A DNA stretch of 64,000 nt, from the NCBI GenBank assembly GCA_045616445.1, contig JAZLGR010000017.1:14695-78694 (forward strand), given 5' to 3'. Within the stretch, counting starts at the first letter, position 1, and the number at the start of each line of letters is the position of its first letter. Made by a program: the position numbers and the translations under genes. Below are positions 9,106 through 18,245 of the stretch, in pieces. The notes beneath the pieces are model-generated. The model saw nothing but the letters and a program-made list of their open reading frames with translations, had not been told where the DNA came from and did no database searches. The DNA comes from Fimousia sp045616445 (GTDB lineage: Bacteria > Bacillota > Clostridia > Lachnospirales > Lachnospiraceae).

Positions 9106-11244
9106 TTAAAGGTTTTTCATAGATAATGCGATTCTTTTTTTCTTCACATCCACGCTTAATACCTTCACTTCCACCACATCTCCGATGGAAACAACATCCA
9201 GCGGATGCTTCACATAACGGTCAGCCAGCTGAGAGATGTGTACCAGCCCATCCTGGTGTACGCCGATGTCCACAAATGCCCCGAAATCGATGACATTCCT
9301 CACCGTTCCGGTTAAGATCATGCCTTCCTTCAGGTCTTCCATGGTCATGACATCCTTGCGAAGCAGCGGTTTTGGCATATCGCTTCGTGGGTCTCTGCCT
9401 GGCTTTTCCAGTTCGCTGAGCATATCGGCCAATGTCTCTGCCCCGATTCCAAGCTTTTCGGCCATGGCTTTTTTGTCTCTCACTTTTTTAGAGATACCAG
9501 CAAAGCCCTGTTCGGACAGTGCTTTTTGATCATATCCAAGCTCTTTTAACAGTTCTTCTGCTGCCTTATAGGATTCCGGATGAACTGCAGTGGCATCAAG
9601 TGGCTGTTTGCCGCCTCGAATTCGTAAAAATCCTGCGCACTGTTCAAAGGCCTTAGGGCCAAGCTTGGCAACCTTAAGGAGTTCCCGGCGAGTTTTGAAG
9701 GAACCCTGCTCTTCGCGGTAGAGAATAATATTCTTGGCAATGGTCTTGTTGATGCCAGATACGTACTCTAAAAGGGAAGCAGATGCAGTGTTGAGATCCA
9801 CACCTACACGGTTTACAGTGTCTTCCACCACACCTGACAAGGCACCTTCTAACTTCTTCTGGTTCATATCATGCTGATACTGGCCCACGCCGATGGCTTT
9901 TGGCTCAATCTTTACAAGCTCAGCCAGCGGATCCTGGACACGTCTTGCGATGGAGGCAGCGCTTCTCTGGCCCACATCAAAGTTCGGAAATTCTTCCTGG
10001 GCAAGCTTGCTTGCGGAACAGACAGACGCGCCAGCTTCATTGGTAATGATATAAGAAACGGGAATCTTGGCTTCAGAAAGCATCTCGGCAACAATAGCCT
10101 CAGATTCACGGGAAGCCGTACCATTGCCGATGGAAATCAGGGTGATTCCATACTTTTTGATCATGGCTTTCACTGTCTTTTTCGCCTGTTCCACTTTATT
10201 CTGTGGCGCAGTTGGATAAACCACAACAGTATCTAATACTTTTCCTGTGGTGTCCACAACGGCCAGCTTACAGCCGGTACGGAGAGCCGGGTCCCAGCCA
10301 AGAACCACATGTCCTGTAATCGGTGGCTGTAACAGAAGCTGTTCCAAGTTCTTTCCAAACACCCTGATGGCCTCATCCTCTGCTTTTTCTGTCAGTTCAG
10401 AGCGGATCTCGCGTTCCACTGCAGGAAAGATCAGTCTCTTATAGGCATCCTCACAGGCTGCTGCCAGATACCCTTCCGTAGATGCATTGTTGCCACGAAT
10501 GATCTTGCGTTTTAAGTAGGAAAGAATCTTTTCTTCTTCCACAGAAACCTTCACTGTAAGGATTTTCTCTTTTTCGCCACGGTTTAAGGCAAGAATACGA
10601 TATCCGGGAATTTTGTTGATTCTCTCCTGGAAGTCATAGTACATCTCGTATACAGAATCCTCTGTGCCTGATTTCTTCTCAGATAGGATCAGGCCGTTTC
10701 GGAAAGTGAAATCACGGATATAGCGACGGTACTCTGCCTCGTCAGCCACATTCTCCGCGATAATATCAGATGCACCTGCGATGGCTTCAGCTACGGTTTT
10801 CACTTCATCGGAAAGGTAGGCTTTCGCTTCCTCCTCCATGGATTTCTTCGTCATCTGCAGTGTCATAATGTTGGCCAGGCCCTCTAATCCCTTTTCGCGG
10901 GCAATCATGGCTCTGGTTCTTCTTTTTTGTTTGTAAGGGCGGTATAAGTCTTCTAAGACAACCATGGTATCTGCTGCCTCAATCTGCTTCTTTAAATCTG
11001 CACTTAATTTGCCCTGGGATTCGATGGATTTTAAGACTGTTTCCTTACGGGACTCCAGATTGCGGTAGTAAGTCAGACGTTCATCCAGATTTCGAAGCAC
11101 CTCATCATTCAATGACCCTGTTACTTCTTTTCGATAACGGGCAATGAATGGAATGGTGCAGCCCTCATCCATCAGTTTAATGGCAGCTTCAATCTGAGAG
11201 ACTCTGACGCCCAGCTCTTCGCTTAATTTTTGATTGATATCCAT
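9106..11244 (-). CDS. tex: Tex-family RNA-binding transcription accessory protein
   Basis: Protein of 712 residues with the usual Tex order: an N-terminal helical region with the PFIARYRKEVTG signature, a YqgF-like RNase H fold (about 330-455; GWDPALRTGCKLAVVD, ISIGNGTASRE), helix-hairpin-helix motifs (about 490-560), and a C-terminal S1 domain from about 645 (GTVRNVIDFGAFVDIGVHQDG). Tex proteins bind nucleic acid and affect transcription and translation, but the exact role is not settled. AAGGAAG precedes the start by about ten bases. Confidence 0.94.
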   Translation of the reverse strand: MDINQKLSEELGVRVSQIEAAIKLMDEGCTIPFIARYRKEVTGSLNDEVLRNLDERLTYYRNLESRKETVLKSIESQGKLSADLKKQIEAADTMVVLEDLYRPYKQKRRTRAMIAREKGLEGLANIMTLQMTKKSMEEEAKAYLSDEVKTVAEAIAGASDIIAENVADEAEYRRYIRDFTFRNGLILSEKKSGTEDSVYEMYYDFQERINKIPGYRILALNRGEKEKILTVKVSVEEEKILSYLKRKIIRGNNASTEGYLAAACEDAYKRLIFPAVEREIRSELTEKAEDEAIRVFGKNLEQLLLQPPITGHVVLGWDPALRTGCKLAVVDTTGKVLDTVVVYPTAPQNKVEQAKKTVKAMIKKYGITLISIGNGTASRESEAIVAEMLSEAKIPVSYIITNEAGASVCSASKLAQEEFPNFDVGQRSAASIARRVQDPLAELVKIEPKAIGVGQYQHDMNQKKLEGALSGVVEDTVNRVGVDLNTASASLLEYVSGINKTIAKNIILYREEQGSFKTRRELLKVAKLGPKAFEQCAGFLRIRGGKQPLDATAVHPESYKAAEELLKELGYDQKALSEQGFAGISKKVRDKKAMAEKLGIGAETLADMLSELEKPGRDPRSDMPKPLLRKDVMTMEDLKEGMILTGTVRNVIDFGAFVDIGVHQDGLVHISQLADRYVKHPLDVVSIGDVVEVKVLSVDVKKKRIALSMKNL

Positions 11245-11293
11245 AATTTATATCTTCCTTTATCCTTATTTTCTTTTTCACGATGAAACAATG

Positions 11294-11320
11294 AAAAACC
11301 GGCCAGAACAGCCGGTTTTT
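11294..11320 (-). terminator. Terminator of glgA-deaminase unit
   Basis: Minus-strand stem AAAAACCGGC/GCCGGTTTTT with a seven-base loop, just after the deaminase stop. Confidence 0.85.
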
Positions 11321-11327
11321 CTCATAT

Positions 11328-11816
11328 TTAAAGTTTTAAAAATATCTCTTTTTCTTCTTCATGATACTGACGGTAGGTTACCCCTGCCATATCGAACATC
11401 ATCTTGGAAGCTTTGGTGCCTGGAGTGTCTGCATATTTGTCAGAGAAGTAAACCACTTCTTTGATGCCCTTCTGGATGATGGCTTTCGCACATTCATTGC
11501 AAGGGAATAAGGTTACGTAGCAGATGGAATCACGAAGACTTCCGCCACTGTAATTTAAGATTGCATTGAACTCTGCATGGCACACAAACATATACTTTGT
11601 TTCTAATGGATCATCGCCCTCACGGCCCCATGGCATATCGTCGTCGTCACAGCCAATTGGCATGCCATTATAACCCATAGATAAGATCTTATGATCTCTG
11701 TTTACGATACATGCACCGACCTGTGTGCTTGGATCCTTGCTTCGCATGGCAGCAAGCTGTGCCACACCCATGAAATACTGATCCCATGTAATATAATCTT
11801 CTCGTTTACCAGCCAT
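11328..11816 (-). CDS. dCMP deaminase family protein (ComEB-like)
   Basis: Zinc-dependent cytidine/deoxycytidylate deaminase of 162 residues; it probably converts dCMP to dUMP for dTTP synthesis. The zinc and catalytic motifs HAEFNAI and PCNECAKAI are intact, and an extra metal-site region GCDDDDMPWGREG resembles dCMP deaminases. The start at ATG 11816 is chosen because GGAGG lies 8 bases upstream; an in-frame GTG at 11831 falls at that ribosome site itself. It follows glgA by 21 bases and is probably co-transcribed. Confidence 0.88.
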   Translation of the reverse strand: MAGKREDYITWDQYFMGVAQLAAMRSKDPSTQVGACIVNRDHKILSMGYNGMPIGCDDDDMPWGREGDDPLETKYMFVCHAEFNAILNYSGGSLRDSICYVTLFPCNECAKAIIQKGIKEVVYFSDKYADTPGTKASKMMFDMAGVTYRQYHEEEKEIFLKL

Positions 11817-11837
11817 CAAAATGACCTCCACCAGAAA

Positions 11838-13349
11838 TTATTCTTCAACAGCTGCTTCTTCTGCATCAATGCCTAATGCAGCTAATCTTGCAGCTTCTTT
11901 TTCAATTAATACATTGTATAATTCTTCGTAACGAACTTTGGATGCATTCCAGGAGAAGTCTTTGTTCATGCCACGTTCTACTAATTCGTTCCAGCCCTTC
12001 TTATAGCGGTAGAATAAGTCTTTTGCAGCGTTCACAGCATCTAACATTTCGTTCGCATCGTAGTTTGTGAAGGAGAAACCGTCACCCTTCTTGTTTTCTG
12101 GTCCGTAAGGGATGATTGTATCTGCTAAACCACCAGTTTTACGTACGATTGGAGCTGTACCGTAACGGAAGGAGATTAACTGAGTTAATCCACAAGGTTC
12201 GAAACGGGATGGCATTAAGAATGCATCTGCTGCAGCATATAACTTACGAGCTAATTTATCAGAGTAGAGGATATTGGCAGAAACATTCTCTGGATACATC
12301 TTCTGGTAATGTAAGAACATTGCTTCGTACTGTTCGGAGCCTGTACCTACAATAACGAACTGTGTATTTTCATCAACGATGCCGTCCATAACTTCTTCGA
12401 TTAAGTCAAGACCCTTCTGGTCTGTGAGACGGGATACCAAACCGATCATGAACTTGCTCTTATCTTCTGGAAGACCTAATTCCTTCTGTAAAGCAAGCTT
12501 GTTCTTTAACATCTCTTTACGGAAGTTATCTTTGCTAAATGGATTGAAGATTGCAGGGTCATTCATTGGATCGTAGGAATCATAGTCGATACCATTCACG
12601 ATACCGGATAATTCATGTGCTCTTGCATTCAGGATACCCTGAAGACCTTCGCCATATTCAAATGTCTTGATTTCTTCTGCGTATGTATCGGAAACAGTTG
12701 TGATTAAATCAGCGTATACAAGGCCACCCTTTAACATGTTACCATTGTTATAGAATTCTAACTTGTCACTTGTGAACATGTCATTGCCTAAGCCTGTGAT
12801 TGCTTTCATAGTAGGCACATCATAGATACCCTGGAATCTTAAGTTATGGATTGTCATGATTGTCTTGATTCCGTGGTAGAATGGGTTAGCCTGGAATTCA
12901 TTATTCAGATATACAGGGATTAAACCTGTCTGCCAGTCGTGGCAGTGGATTACATCTGGTTTGAAATCAATGATTGGAAGGATAGATAATACTGCTTTAG
13001 AGAAGAAGCAGAACTTTTCGATATCCCATTTCATATCGGATGTATAAGGTGTGGAACCGCCAAAGTACATTAAGTTGTCGATGAAGTAGTACTTGATGCC
13101 GTCCATCTCATATTCCATGATACCAACATGAACATTGGAATTCACGCTGCCCTGGCTGGTAAAGAAATGTGTTACGTATTTGAATTCTTTGCGGTATTTT
13201 TCAGGAATACATTCATAGTTAGGGATTACAACACGAACATCCCATTCATTCTGATCAAATTCCTTTGGTAATGCACCACAAACGTCTGCAAGTCCACCTG
13301 TCTTGATAAAAGGCACGCATTCAGATGCAGCAAATAAAATCTTTTTCAT
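11838..13349 (-). CDS. glgA: Glycogen synthase (ADP-glucose type)
   Basis: GT5 glycosyltransferase of 503 residues that elongates alpha-1,4-glucan from ADP-glucose. The N-terminal KTGGLADVCGALPKE (about 16-30) binds the nucleotide sugar, and the C-terminal domain carries SRFEPCGLTQL and KTGGLADTI. The C-terminus has a short acidic Ala/Glu extension. The partner branching enzyme glgB is elsewhere in the window (36883-38739), so the glycogen genes are scattered, not one operon. Confidence 0.95.
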   Translation of the reverse strand: MKKILFAASECVPFIKTGGLADVCGALPKEFDQNEWDVRVVIPNYECIPEKYRKEFKYVTHFFTSQGSVNSNVHVGIMEYEMDGIKYYFIDNLMYFGGSTPYTSDMKWDIEKFCFFSKAVLSILPIIDFKPDVIHCHDWQTGLIPVYLNNEFQANPFYHGIKTIMTIHNLRFQGIYDVPTMKAITGLGNDMFTSDKLEFYNNGNMLKGGLVYADLITTVSDTYAEEIKTFEYGEGLQGILNARAHELSGIVNGIDYDSYDPMNDPAIFNPFSKDNFRKEMLKNKLALQKELGLPEDKSKFMIGLVSRLTDQKGLDLIEEVMDGIVDENTQFVIVGTGSEQYEAMFLHYQKMYPENVSANILYSDKLARKLYAAADAFLMPSRFEPCGLTQLISFRYGTAPIVRKTGGLADTIIPYGPENKKGDGFSFTNYDANEMLDAVNAAKDLFYRYKKGWNELVERGMNKDFSWNASKVRYEELYNVLIEKEAARLAALGIDAEEAAVEE

Positions 13350-13410
13350 TTATAATCTCCTCCTGAGCATTTTATAAACTGTGTATATATATTTCGTCCT
13401 AATCATAATA

Positions 13411-13439
13411 ATTATATCAAAACGCCCACTATTTGTAAA
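13411..13439 (-). promoter_or_regulatory. Predicted sigma-A promoter for glgA
   Basis: Minus strand TTTACA, 17 bases, TATAAT. It overlaps the last codons of the upstream carbonic anhydrase gene. Confidence 0.6.
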
Positions 13440-13944
13440 ATTCTTTCGCTTCCTCCACATACAAATCAGCATTCCACTGATTGTGTGTGACAGCCTCTTC
13501 CAGAAGGGCTTTTACTGGTTTTGCAGGTCGGCCAAATGCCATCATGCCGTCTGGAATCACAGTGCCTCCTGTGACTAAGGATCCTGCTCCAATGAGGCAG
13601 TTTTTCCCGATTTTAGCCCCATTTAAGACGATGCTTCCCATGCCGATGATGGTATTATCTCCCACCTCACAGCTGTGAAGCAGTGCCATATGTCCTACCG
13701 TCACCCCTTCTCCAAGCACCATAGGTTCGCCCGGATCCACGTGAAGGACGCATCCATCCTGAATGTTAGTGCGATTGCCGATGGTGATGCTGTATCCATC
13801 TTCCTGTTCCTTGTGGGCCAATCCTCGTACAACAGCGTGATACCACACGCTTGCCTCTTCACCCACATATACGTCGCCTACCACGTCTGCGTCATGTGCA
13901 ATTTTCGCGCTTCCTGCAATGACTGCCTTTGCTAATTCACTCAT
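13429..13944 (-). CDS. Gamma-carbonic anhydrase-like protein
   Basis: Left-handed beta-helix protein of 171 residues with hexapeptide repeats (for example IGMGSIVLNGAKIGKNCLIGAG) and the three metal-ligand histidines in VLHVD and VGHMALLHS. Members bind zinc or iron and may hydrate CO2, though many bacterial homologues have no proven activity. Its start overlaps the end of the upstream gene by 8 bases, so the pair is translationally coupled. Confidence 0.88.
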   Translation of the reverse strand: MSELAKAVIAGSAKIAHDADVVGDVYVGEEASVWYHAVVRGLAHKEQEDGYSITIGNRTNIQDGCVLHVDPGEPMVLGEGVTVGHMALLHSCEVGDNTIIGMGSIVLNGAKIGKNCLIGAGSLVTGGTVIPDGMMAFGRPAKPVKALLEEAVTHNQWNADLYVEEAKEFYK

Positions 13945-14641
13945 CTAACAATCCCCTTTCCCGAATCTCCTGTGCAAATGTCTCTGCCGTCCGTTCCAGA
14001 AACTGGCAAAGACGTTCTTTGGAGAAGACTCTGATGTCATCTTCCTTGCTGCGGTCGCAGCGACCCATGATCCAGCGAAGCTCTTTTAACACCACTGCCA
14101 GGTCTTCCTTGTTGACTTCCCCAATGGGGCAATCCGGAATCTCCCAATAGTTCTTCTCTAAATCCACATCATATTCCTCCACGAAGAAATTATTGAGCTT
14201 GGAATAGTCTCCATAATAATATTCTCCGGAGAAGAAGGTGTCGCGGTCGATGCGCAGCCCGTTCTTCTTGATTTCTGCCTTTGTAATGTTCTCTTTTTTG
14301 GTCTGTGGCACGCCTGCATCATCATAGAATGCCACCATGTCGAGCCAGTAGTCATGGACAAACCGCTCATCTAAAAACAGATGAGCATAGTACCCAAGCA
14401 CCACCGGATTCTTCAGTTGGTCTTCGTAGCGTTCCAGAAACAGATCAAGATCCGGCGCGATGGCCATATCCTCCAACGTATCCGGATTCCAGAAGTGGCT
14501 GGTTACCTTGGCTCTCTTCTTTTTTGTGTCGGGAAGCAGATTCCCCGCCATAAATTGTACTTTCCAGTCCTCATCCGCATCTGGACAAAGACGATCTATA
14601 ATCAGATTAGCCTCTGACATATGCATAATATATCCCGGCAT
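13937..14641 (-). CDS. Putative zinc-dependent phospholipase C-like protein
   Basis: Cytosolic protein of 234 residues with no signal peptide. Histidine/aspartate motifs spaced as in the zinc-dependent phospholipase C/S1-P1 nuclease-like fold are visible: MHMSEANL, GNLLPD, SHFWNPD and YYAHLFLDERFVHDY. These could form a metal site. The family assignment rests on this motif pattern only, and no substrate can be inferred. It is coupled to the downstream carbonic anhydrase-like gene. Confidence 0.55.
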   Translation of the reverse strand: MPGYIMHMSEANLIIDRLCPDADEDWKVQFMAGNLLPDTKKKRAKVTSHFWNPDTLEDMAIAPDLDLFLERYEDQLKNPVVLGYYAHLFLDERFVHDYWLDMVAFYDDAGVPQTKKENITKAEIKKNGLRIDRDTFFSGEYYYGDYSKLNNFFVEEYDVDLEKNYWEIPDCPIGEVNKEDLAVVLKELRWIMGRCDRSKEDDIRVFSKERLCQFLERTAETFAQEIRERGLLDE

Positions 14642-14692
14642 AATTTATTCCCCTTTTATCACTAAATGTACCATATTTGATAAGAATATCTA

Positions 14693-15343
14693 TTATAAAA
14701 TATCTGTAAGCTCCCTAAGATTTGTGATCACATGGGTGAGCATCGGTTCCAAATCCTTAGTTGGCTGGGTCTGATCCGGTACCATCACTACCTTCGTGCC
14801 GGCACGATAAGCCGCCAGGATGCCATTGGGTGCATCCTCCACTGCCATAGCCTCTGATGGATCCACGCCAAGCCTTTCGCAGGCATAGAGATAGACATCC
14901 GGGCATGGTTTTCCGTGTGCTAGCTCCGTTGCACAGATGATCATATTTTCATCAAAACACTCCCATATTCCTGCTTTGCTAAGATAAGACTTTGTTCTTT
15001 CAAAATCCCCTGCTGTTGCGATTCCGATTTTATACCCTTTGCCTTTTAAATAAGCGATGGTTTCTTCCACCCCCGGTTTCGCTTCAATTCCATGTTCTTC
15101 TATATAAATATCCATAAGTTTTTTTCTCGTGGCACGAATTTCATCCAATGGAAAGCTTTCTCCAAAGATTTCTTCCATCTGCTCCTTTGCAAATGCTCTT
15201 GCAAGGGAGCGAAGCATCAATGCATGCTCTTTCTGAAACTCTGTTACCCCACACATATGGGCCGCTTCCTGCCACGCTGGAACAAATATTTTTTCTGTAT
15301 CTAAGATGGTTCCATCCATATCAAAAATAACTGCTTTGATCAT
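14693..15343 (-). CDS. HAD-superfamily phosphatase/phosphomutase (beta-PGM-like)
   Basis: HAD hydrolase of 216 residues, subfamily IA. Motif I FDMDGTILDTE, motif II IATAG, motif III around GKPCPDVY and motif IV VEDAPNGILAA are all present, with an alpha-helical cap after motif I. Relatives include beta-phosphoglucomutase and sugar-phosphate phosphatases; the substrate cannot be told. It lies 51 bases upstream of the phospholipase-like gene on the same strand. Confidence 0.88.
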   Translation of the reverse strand: MIKAVIFDMDGTILDTEKIFVPAWQEAAHMCGVTEFQKEHALMLRSLARAFAKEQMEEIFGESFPLDEIRATRKKLMDIYIEEHGIEAKPGVEETIAYLKGKGYKIGIATAGDFERTKSYLSKAGIWECFDENMIICATELAHGKPCPDVYLYACERLGVDPSEAMAVEDAPNGILAAYRAGTKVVMVPDQTQPTKDLEPMLTHVITNLRELTDIL

Positions 15344-15411
15344 TGTTTACCTTCCTTTTTTTAAGTATATGCTACCCATTATAGCTTGAAATTGGCATTT
15401 CGTGAAGTTAT

Positions 15412-15426
15412 ATAGGTATTCCCTAT
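15412..15426. promoter_or_regulatory. Putative LysR-type operator (ATAGG-N5-CCTAT)
   Basis: A perfect inverted repeat ATAGG/CCTAT fits the T-N11-A rule for LysR regulators. It overlaps a possible -35 (TTGCCA at 15426), with TATTAT at 15447. Another CCTAT half-site lies at 15453-15457. It probably serves the small gene and LysR gene downstream. Confidence 0.45.
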
Positions 15427-15522
15427 TGCCAGCCATATGTTTTCTGTATTATCCTATAACTACAAATCATGTTACCATATATCTACACAAGAGCGAAACA
15501 CAGATACATGGAGGCGAGAGGC

Positions 15523-15597
15523 ATGATTACATTTTTAGCAGGGAATATTACAGAAAATGAATGGACGCCATCTCTATTCAGACATCACAGTCTGTGA
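15523..15597 (+). CDS. 24-codon ORF with strong ribosome site (leader peptide or true start of next gene)
   Basis: ATG at 15523 with GGAGG eight bases upstream, the best ribosome site in this region. The predicted peptide starts MITFLAGNITENEW and ends at TGA 15595. It overlaps the next ORF (15557) in the +1 frame. It could be a leader peptide, or the real N-terminus of the next protein joined by a frameshift or separated by a sequence error. Confidence 0.4.
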   Translation: MITFLAGNITENEWTPSLFRHHSL

Positions 15598-15745
15598 CAG
15601 CATCGGCCACGAATCCATCGCAATTCCGGATTATTCCTATGTGATTGCGAAGGATGGTGTGGAATCTGTGAGAGGTCCATGGGGATATTATCAGGAGGGA
15701 TTCTTCTGCGATCCATATACTGGTCCACAGGTAGCAGCCGCTTAA
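15557..15745 (+). CDS. Small uncharacterised protein upstream of LysR gene
   Basis: ORF of 62 codons rich in aromatic and acidic residues (GRHLYSDITVCDS, GPWGYYQEGFFCDPYTG), with two Cys and no membrane segment. I recognise no family. Its own ATG has only a weak upstream site, whereas the overlapping 24-codon ORF has a strong one. It ends 18 bases before the LysR start and shares its promoter region, so it is likely in the same transcript and perhaps a target or partner of that regulator. Confidence 0.45.
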   Translation: MNGRHLYSDITVCDSIGHESIAIPDYSYVIAKDGVESVRGPWGYYQEGFFCDPYTGPQVAAA

Positions 15746-15763
15746 GAAAGAAAAGAGACGAAT

Positions 15764-16675
15764 ATGACATTTCAACAGTTGAATTATGCGATTACCATCG
15801 CAGAAAAAGGCTCCATGAACGAAGCCTCAAGAAAGTTATATATTTCCCAGCCAACCCTTTCAGAAAGCATCAGGGAGCTGGAATCCGAAATTGGCATTCA
15901 GTTATTCATCCGCTCCAACCGCGGTGTCACCGTCACACCGGAAGGCGAGGAATTCCTGGCAAATGCCCGACAGCTTGCCAGCCAGTTTCGAAATTTGGAA
16001 GAGCTTTATATAGAAAAAAAGAAAAAACAGATCTTCAGTGTGTCCATGCAGCATTACACCTTTGCCGTGAAGGCATTCATCGACACAGTGAAGTCTTTTG
16101 GCATTGACAGTTTTGATTTTTCCGTCCAGGAAACAACGACCTACGATGTCATCATGAACGTGAAAAATCTCCGCAGTGAGTTAGGGGTCATCTACCTCAA
16201 CGAATTCAACAAAAGCGGGCTGTTAAAGCTCCTTTCCCAGCATGGGTTAGAATTCATCCCCCTCTTTACCTGCGATATCTACGTCTATCTCTGGTCCGGT
16301 CATCCGTTAGCAAAGAAAGACAGCATCACTTTAGCTGATTTAGAGGCTTACCCTTGTCTCTCCTTTGATCAGGGCCGCAACGCCACCCCGTTCTTAGCAG
16401 AAGAGATGTTAAGTGAGATGGAACACACCCGTCTCATTCGTGCCAACGACCGTGCAACCATGTTAAATCTGATGCACGGACTCAATGCATATACCTTATG
16501 CTCCGGTATCATCTGCGAGGACTTAAACGGCGACAACTATTTGGCCATTCCTCTTGCAGAGAATGAATCCATGACCATTGGCTATATCAAGCGCCGCGGG
16601 GTGAAATTAAGTAAAATCGGACAGGTATATGTGGACGAATTAAAGGAATATGAACATAAGGTAATCCGCGCTTAG
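15764..16675 (+). CDS. LysR-family transcriptional regulator
   Basis: Regulator of 303 residues: an N-terminal helix-turn-helix (about 1-62, with SMNEASRKLYISQPTLSE) and a C-terminal periplasmic-binding-like effector domain (about 90-300). The effector is unknown. The gene is in the same direction as the small 62-codon ORF, so it may autoregulate through the ATAGG-N5-CCTAT site. The downstream gene is convergent, with 21 bases between stops. Confidence 0.92.
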   Translation: MTFQQLNYAITIAEKGSMNEASRKLYISQPTLSESIRELESEIGIQLFIRSNRGVTVTPEGEEFLANARQLASQFRNLEELYIEKKKKQIFSVSMQHYTFAVKAFIDTVKSFGIDSFDFSVQETTTYDVIMNVKNLRSELGVIYLNEFNKSGLLKLLSQHGLEFIPLFTCDIYVYLWSGHPLAKKDSITLADLEAYPCLSFDQGRNATPFLAEEMLSEMEHTRLIRANDRATMLNLMHGLNAYTLCSGIICEDLNGDNYLAIPLAENESMTIGYIKRRGVKLSKIGQVYVDELKEYEHKVIRA

Positions 16676-16696
16676 GCGCCCTGGAATTATGGTACC

Positions 16697-17728
16697 TTAT
16701 CGTTTTTTCAGGAATCGATCCTTCAGTTTCATATATCTTACTTTGATAAAATTCCATTTATTTTCCATCTCTTGAGGCTTGATTCCATATTCCTCTAAGA
16801 GAGACTGATCTTCCATCATGGCAAAGCAGTCATAGGCTTTATAGACCTTTCCGGCCATCATGTAGGCCTGGCCTTCCATGAACAGATAGAGATCATAATC
16901 ACTTTTTTCATAGGCGGTGTGAAGATGTGCCGCACCGTCCTCCATATGACCTTTACTCACCAGTAACAGTCCCTTTAAGGCAATCAGATCAGAGGCTTCC
17001 GGCTCTAATTTCAGTGCCTTATTGATCTGTTTTAATCCTTCTTTGACAAATCCTAAATGGTAGCAGGCCAGGGCCTGATAGTAATATCCATCTGGATTTT
17101 TCATTTCTCTGGCACTCAGCCTTTTGGCATAGGCTTCCAATGTCTTCAGATCGCGGATATCCTGACATTCTCCCTCCACCACAAGGCTGGCCCATCTCTC
17201 ACAGGCCTCTCTGCAGGCTTTCTTATCCCGCAGCACTTTGGCAACAGTGTGGACACCGGCATTGTGATATCGCATCATCTGATTTTGTCCGGAATAGCCC
17301 TTCATATATCGATCAAGCACCCCATATCTGGCATCTTCCTCTTCAATTACCTCATACATCTGCTCTCCTGCAAACCAGTGCAGGGTCAGATTTTGTGCTT
17401 CTTCCGGCACCCAGACAGCATCGGAAGCATAGGCTTTTGCATTCCCCTCCAAGAACAGGGATGGAGTGTGCATCTTCGCGGACACCTCGGCTTTCTGATA
17501 CCAGCCAATCACCGTTGCAAGCTCATTAGCCACAAAGGCAAATGCTACCGGCACGTCTAACAGCGCCTCCGTATTCACAGCTGCCTCATAAAAGCTTGTC
17601 ATATCGATGACTGTCTCATCGGGATTGGTTCTGGATCTGGTGCAGGCATAGCAATAGCCGTTGTAGTCGAAAAATTCATTGAATGCCAGACTGTGTTCAT
17701 CTTCTATTTTAATCAGCAGAATTGCCAT
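16697..17728 (-). CDS. Tetratricopeptide-repeat protein of unknown function
   Basis: Protein of 343 residues with no signal peptide. The N-terminal half (about 1-190) matches no family known to me. The C-terminal half shows TPR-like helices, for example DGYYYQALACYHLGFVKEGL followed by NKALKLEPEASDL, and a second repeat ending near residue 310. TPR arrays mediate protein contacts. It lies directly downstream of the rplL terminator on the same strand, in the place where rpoB is found in many genomes. Confidence 0.7.
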   Translation of the reverse strand: MAILLIKIEDEHSLAFNEFFDYNGYCYACTRSRTNPDETVIDMTSFYEAAVNTEALLDVPVAFAFVANELATVIGWYQKAEVSAKMHTPSLFLEGNAKAYASDAVWVPEEAQNLTLHWFAGEQMYEVIEEEDARYGVLDRYMKGYSGQNQMMRYHNAGVHTVAKVLRDKKACREACERWASLVVEGECQDIRDLKTLEAYAKRLSAREMKNPDGYYYQALACYHLGFVKEGLKQINKALKLEPEASDLIALKGLLLVSKGHMEDGAAHLHTAYEKSDYDLYLFMEGQAYMMAGKVYKAYDCFAMMEDQSLLEEYGIKPQEMENKWNFIKVRYMKLKDRFLKKR

Positions 17729-17744
17729 AAGAATCTCCTTTAAG

Positions 17745-17775
17745 AAAAAAACGCACTGGAAAAATCCCAGTGCGT
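17745..17775 (-). terminator. Terminator of rplJL
   Basis: Minus-strand stem ACGCACTGG/CCAGTGCGT with a seven-base loop and six T, 34 bases after rplL. Confidence 0.9.
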
Positions 17776-17809
17776 TTGATTGTTAAGAGTAAAGAATTGA
17801 AAATTACAA

Positions 17810-18169
17810 TTATTTAACTGTAACTTTAGCTCCAACGTCTTCAAGTTTTTTCTTGATTTCTTCAGCTTCTTCTTTAGATACAGCTTCTTTGATAACTTTT
17901 GGAGCACCATCAACAACAGCTTTAGCTTCTTTTAAGCCTAAACCTGTGATTGCACGTACTTCTTTGATAACTTTAACTTTAGCGCCGCCTACTTCTGTTA
18001 ATTCAACGTCGAATTCTGTTTTTTCTTCAGCTGCTTCTGCAGGACCTGCTGCTACTACAACACCTGCTGCTGCGGATACGCCAAATTCTTCTTCACATGC
18101 TTTAACTAATTCGTTTAATTCTAATACTGTTAAACCTTTAATAACTTCAATGATTTCCTGAATTGTCAT
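17810..18169 (-). CDS. rplL: 50S ribosomal protein L7/L12
   Basis: Stalk protein of 119 residues that recruits translation factors. The N-terminal dimerisation domain, the Ala-rich hinge (about 33-48), and the C-terminal domain with KVIKEVRAITGLGLKEAK are all present. Second gene of the rplJL unit, and followed by a strong terminator rather than rpoB. Confidence 0.98.
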   Translation of the reverse strand: MTIQEIIEVIKGLTVLELNELVKACEEEFGVSAAAGVVVAAGPAEAAEEKTEFDVELTEVGGAKVKVIKEVRAITGLGLKEAKAVVDGAPKVIKEAVSKEEAEEIKKKLEDVGAKVTVK

Positions 18170-18245
18170 TGTTATTTTCCTCCATAAAATAAATATTTGT
18201 TTTTGTTTGAATCAAAACTGATTCGGATAAATTTTGAATTAAAAA

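Noticed and set aside
15344..15522. S-box or other riboswitch upstream of the LysR unit
   Set aside because: No conserved riboswitch core or terminator is visible; the only clear element is the short ATAGG-N5-CCTAT dyad.
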